Below are positions 22,881-25,441 of a stretch of DNA of 25,441 bases, piece after piece (within the stretch, counting starts at the first letter, position 1; each line of letters begins with the position of its first letter). The stretch comes from Bacteroidales bacterium UBA3389 (GTDB taxonomy: Bacteria > Bacteroidota > Bacteroidia > Bacteroidales > P3): the NCBI GenBank assembly GCA_002358835.1, contig DEPP01000037.1:1-25441 (forward strand), in the 5' to 3' direction. The position numbers and the translations under genes were made by a program. A model generated the notes under the pieces. It had not been told where the DNA came from, searched no databases, and saw nothing but the letters and a program-made list of their open reading frames with translations.

Positions 22881-24397
22881 TTTCCGTCCTCTTTAATCAT
22901 TGAAATCAATAGTTCGATTGCATCTTTTTCATCAACGTTTGAATGCACTAATTTGCCTTCTCGGTAAAGATGAACTTTGTTTTCCCTGCTTCCAATGTAG
23001 CCATAGTTTGCGTCAGCCATCTCTCCGGGGCCATTAACTATACAACCCATGACGGCAATCTTCAATCCCTTCAAATGACTGCAACTTTGCTTTACCTTTT
23101 CCAAAGCTGCTTGAATATCATATTTTGTTCTGCCACATGAAGGGCAAGCAATAAATTCTGCTTTGTAAATTTTCTCTCCCGTAGCTTGAAGTAAGTCTGC
23201 TTCAAATTCTTTATCCATCAAATCAACACTTTCAACCACTCCTTCCATTATAAGAGCTGACACATCGCCTGCTAATTTTGCCTTATCGATATTTCCCTCT
23301 GTTTGAGTGATTTGAACAAGTGATTTCCCCTTACTTGATTTTGTCAAAATAGAATCAAAAGACAATTTGCTAGAATCAAGTTTTGGTTTATCAAAACCAA
23401 GATTCGTTTCACTGAAACAAAGTTTTAATTTTTCCTCACTTGCATTAGCACTATCAAGCCTTGAAAACACGGTTTTTAATGCAACTTCTTCGCCATTGCT
23501 TTCAAAAGGCATATTCTTATAAGCCTCAACAATTTGTTTTGCAACAGGGATTTCGTTTTCCGGTTTTTCAGTTAGCGACACTCTTATCGTATCTCCGATT
23601 CCTATTGCAAGCAAACTGCCTATGCCGGACATCGATTTGATACGTCCATCTGTGCCATTACCAGCCTCTGTTACGCCAAGGTGAATCGGATACGCCAAAT
23701 CCTCCTCCTGCATCATCGCTGCAAGAATACGAGTTGCGTAATTCATAACCTTAACGTTGCTTGACTTCATCGAAAGCACCAAATCGTCATATCCCATTCC
23801 ATGACATATTCTGACAAACTCCATTGCCGACACAGCCATCGCATAAGGCGTATCTCCGTAACGGCTCATTATTCTCTTGCTTAAAGAACCGTGATTGGTG
23901 CCTATTCGCATTGCTGTCTTGTTTTCCTTACATATTTCAATCAAAGGCTGTAACCTATCAGCAATCTTTGACAACTCATCTCTATACTCTTGTTCTGTAT
24001 AATCGAATTTTGAAATATTCCTATCGGTATAGTTTCCCGGATTTATCCTTACCTTATCTACAATCTTGGCTGCAACCTCTGCTGCTTTGGGATTAAAGTG
24101 TATGTCTGCGATAAGAGGTATTTGATAGTTTCTTTTTTCGAGTTCGTTCTTTATGTTGTAGAGATTCTCAGCTGCTTGCACGTTTGAAGCGGTTATTCTC
24201 ACAAGTTCACAACCCGCTTCGGCAAGAGAGATACACTGTTTCACCGTTTCCATGGTGTTCATCGTGTCTGTATTTGTCATAGACTGAACTCTGACAGGAT
24301 TAAATCCTCCAATGCCTATATTGCCTACAAGAACCTCTTTACTGTTTCTTCTTTTTATCGGATTGTTTACAATCCATGATGGTATTCTATCGTACAT
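22862..24397 (-). CDS. ispG: 4-hydroxy-3-methylbut-2-en-1-yl diphosphate synthase with short, repeat-containing insert
   Basis: The 511-residue enzyme converts MEcPP to HMBPP in the non-mevalonate isoprenoid pathway. The TIM-barrel domain (to about residue 290) has VRVQSMTNT, ADIHFNP, VRINPGN, RIGTNHGSL and HLGVTEAG. The C-terminal domain binds the [4Fe-4S] cluster through C418, C421 (ACPSCGRT), C452 and E459 (MGCIVNGPGE). Between them is an insert of about 130 residues (roughly 290-415). Bacteroidota and plants usually carry a longer middle domain, around 230 residues in Bacteroides as I recall it. Residues 325-352 are four seven-residue units of the repeat family. The ATG at 24397 is chosen; an ATG at 24451 would overlap rlmN by 65 bases and add residues not expected in the family. 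It overlaps rlmN by 11 bases. Confidence 0.93.
   Translation of the reverse strand: MYDRIPSWIVNNPIKRRNSKEVLVGNIGIGGFNPVRVQSMTNTDTMNTMETVKQCISLAEAGCELVRITASNVQAAENLYNIKNELEKRNYQIPLIADIHFNPKAAEVAAKIVDKVRINPGNYTDRNISKFDYTEQEYRDELSKIADRLQPLIEICKENKTAMRIGTNHGSLSKRIMSRYGDTPYAMAVSAMEFVRICHGMGYDDLVLSMKSSNVKVMNYATRILAAMMQEEDLAYPIHLGVTEAGNGTDGRIKSMSGIGSLLAIGIGDTIRVSLTEKPENEIPVAKQIVEAYKNMPFESNGEEVALKTVFSRLDSANASEEKLKLCFSETNLGFDKPKLDSSKLSFDSILTKSSKGKSLVQITQTEGNIDKAKLAGDVSALIMEGVVESVDLMDKEFEADLLQATGEKIYKAEFIACPSCGRTKYDIQAALEKVKQSCSHLKGLKIAVMGCIVNGPGEMADANYGYIGSRENKVHLYREGKLVHSNVDEKDAIELLISMIKEDGKWQEEN
23342..23425 (-). repeat. 21-base tandem repeat array C, inside ispG
   Basis: Four in-frame 21-base units on the minus strand (23425-23405, 23404-23384, 23383-23363, 23362-23342) encode KLCFSET, NLGFDKP, KLDSSKL and SFDSILT. 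The first unit's TTCAGTGAAAC differs by one base from TTCAGCGAAAC in array A (8309-8319), which would read KKQFSET in the same frame. Confidence 0.75.
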
Positions 24398-25412
24398 TCT
24401 CCAATTTCTTTTTTGTTGATAATAATCCGCATGCTGCAAGTATGTCCTCACCTCTTGAAGCCCGTATTGTACATATTATTCCCTTTGAACTCAATGCGTC
24501 TCTTAGTTTAATCATACTTTCTTCCGTCGCCGAGATATAAGGGGTGTTCGGAATGGTGTGAAAACGTATAAGATTGATTCTGCAATTCAGTCCATCTAAA
24601 AGCCTTAATAGTTCCAATATGTGCCTCTTTTGATTGTTTAATCCCTCAAAAACAATGTATTCAAACGTCAATCTTCTTTGTCCACTCCAATCATAATCCT
24701 TCAAAACCTCAACAACATCTTGTATTTTGTAAGCTTTTTCAATCGGCATTATTGATTCGCGCTCTTCAGGTATTGGATTATGTAAACTTACAGCAAGATG
24801 TACATTTGTCTTATCCAAGAATTCTCTCAGTCTTGGCAACAATCCGGAAGTTGAAACTGTGATTCTGCGTCCGCTCATTGCAAATCCCCAATCAGCGGTC
24901 AGTATTTCGATACTCTTCATCACGTTTTCAAAATTATCTAACGGCTCTCCCATTCCCATATAAACAAGATTCGTCAATTGGGAATACTCAGGCAAACTTC
25001 TGATTATGTTTAATATTTCGTTGCAATCAAGATTACGTTTGAAGCCTTGGCGAGCTGTTGCACAAAATTGGCAATTCATCTTACAGCCTACTTGAGTCGA
25101 TATACACAAAGTTGCTCTCTCTTTGTCCGGAATAAGAACTGCTTCAACAAAATCAAACTCCCCGTATTGATATAGGTATTTCTTTGTGCCATCTTTTGAA
25201 GTCATACAAGAGATCGGGGCTATCAGACCAAAAGAATAGTGTTCTGACAAAATATCTCGGTTCTTTAACGAGATGTTTGTCATTTCTTCTATTGACGAAA
25301 TCTCTTTTTTATACAACCAATCTGCAATTTGCTTGGCTGTAAACGAAGGAAGAGATAATTCTTTGCAAATATCTTTTAACTCGCTTAAAGTTTTACCAAA
25401 CAACTTCTTCAT
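24387..25412 (-). CDS. rlmN: Dual-specificity 23S rRNA/tRNA adenine-C2 methyltransferase RlmN
   Basis: The 341-residue radical SAM enzyme methylates C2 of A2503 in 23S rRNA and of A37 in some tRNAs. The cluster motif is CKMNCQFC (C110, C114, C117). C103 sits seven residues before the first cluster cysteine, as the catalytic C118 of E. coli RlmN does, and C328 in DILAACGLL corresponds to its C355, so both mechanistic cysteines are present. Other family blocks include YMGMGEPLDN, GRRITVSTSG, HLAVSLHNPIPEERESIMPI and IRFHTIPNTPY. It is the first gene in view of the rlmN-ispG-nuclease unit; only 29 bases upstream are visible, with no full promoter. Confidence 0.97.
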   Translation of the reverse strand: MKKLFGKTLSELKDICKELSLPSFTAKQIADWLYKKEISSIEEMTNISLKNRDILSEHYSFGLIAPISCMTSKDGTKKYLYQYGEFDFVEAVLIPDKERATLCISTQVGCKMNCQFCATARQGFKRNLDCNEILNIIRSLPEYSQLTNLVYMGMGEPLDNFENVMKSIEILTADWGFAMSGRRITVSTSGLLPRLREFLDKTNVHLAVSLHNPIPEERESIMPIEKAYKIQDVVEVLKDYDWSGQRRLTFEYIVFEGLNNQKRHILELLRLLDGLNCRINLIRFHTIPNTPYISATEESMIKLRDALSSKGIICTIRASRGEDILAACGLLSTKKKLENVR

Positions 25413-25441
25413 ATCAATAATTTCATTTCTTATACAAACGT

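Noticed and set aside
25009..25019. TTAATATTTC, the hairpin arm, inside rlmN
   Set aside because: No matching inverted arm, and such AT-rich 10-mers are expected by chance.

Overview
The window is about 25.4 kb of AT-rich bacterial chromosome from a member of the Bacteroidota, most likely order Bacteroidales. Three things point there: gliding-type ABC transporter genes gldF and gldG followed by a DUF4340 gene; the lineage's promoter type (TTTG, about 19 bases, TANNTTTG), seen complete at 12304-12334 and in part elsewhere; and an IspG of the long, insert-containing form. There are 18 protein genes, one cut by the left edge. I found no tRNA or rRNA gene, CRISPR array, insertion sequence or prophage.

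Layout. 1-5353 (minus strand) reads gldF, gldG, DUF4340 gene, dnaN, then a C1B cysteine peptidase running off the left edge; gaps are 4-40 bases, so this looks like one operon. A separate PepSY-like lipoprotein gene with its own terminator lies at 5533-5970. A two-gene plus-strand glycosyltransferase unit (GT4 then GT2, ATGA overlap) occupies 6265-8240. Convergent to it is a minus-strand pair (11448-12254 alpha/beta hydrolase, then 8391-11432), whose second member joins a complete MATE transporter to an M23 peptidase in one frame. A 730-base divergent spacer (12255-12984) precedes a plus-strand seven-bladed WD40 lipoprotein with a strong terminator. Then, on the minus strand: a 1152-residue protein that I take to be PPi-type PEP carboxykinase; serS preceded by a DUF2148 gene and rdgB; a polytopic membrane protein; an anchored DNA/RNA nuclease; ispG; and rlmN at the right edge.

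How the genes work together. Most are housekeeping: replication clamp, seryl-tRNA charging, nucleotide-pool sanitising, isoprenoid synthesis, rRNA/tRNA methylation and central carbon metabolism. Cell-surface functions are interspersed: glycosyltransferases, peptidoglycan peptidase, lipoproteins and the Gld transporter.

The most unusual signal is a degenerate 21-base tandem repeat family at five places: 8237-8341, 12605-12772, 17770-17886, 21944-22048, and inside ispG at 23342-23425. Because 21 bases is seven codons, the ispG copy is translated as four seven-residue units. It lies in the middle domain of an IspG whose insert is much shorter than in Bacteroides. The 12605-12772 array is also flanked by two nearly identical hairpins. 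The second striking feature is the MATE-M23 fusion, where the peptidase's apparent signal peptide would act as a thirteenth membrane segment.
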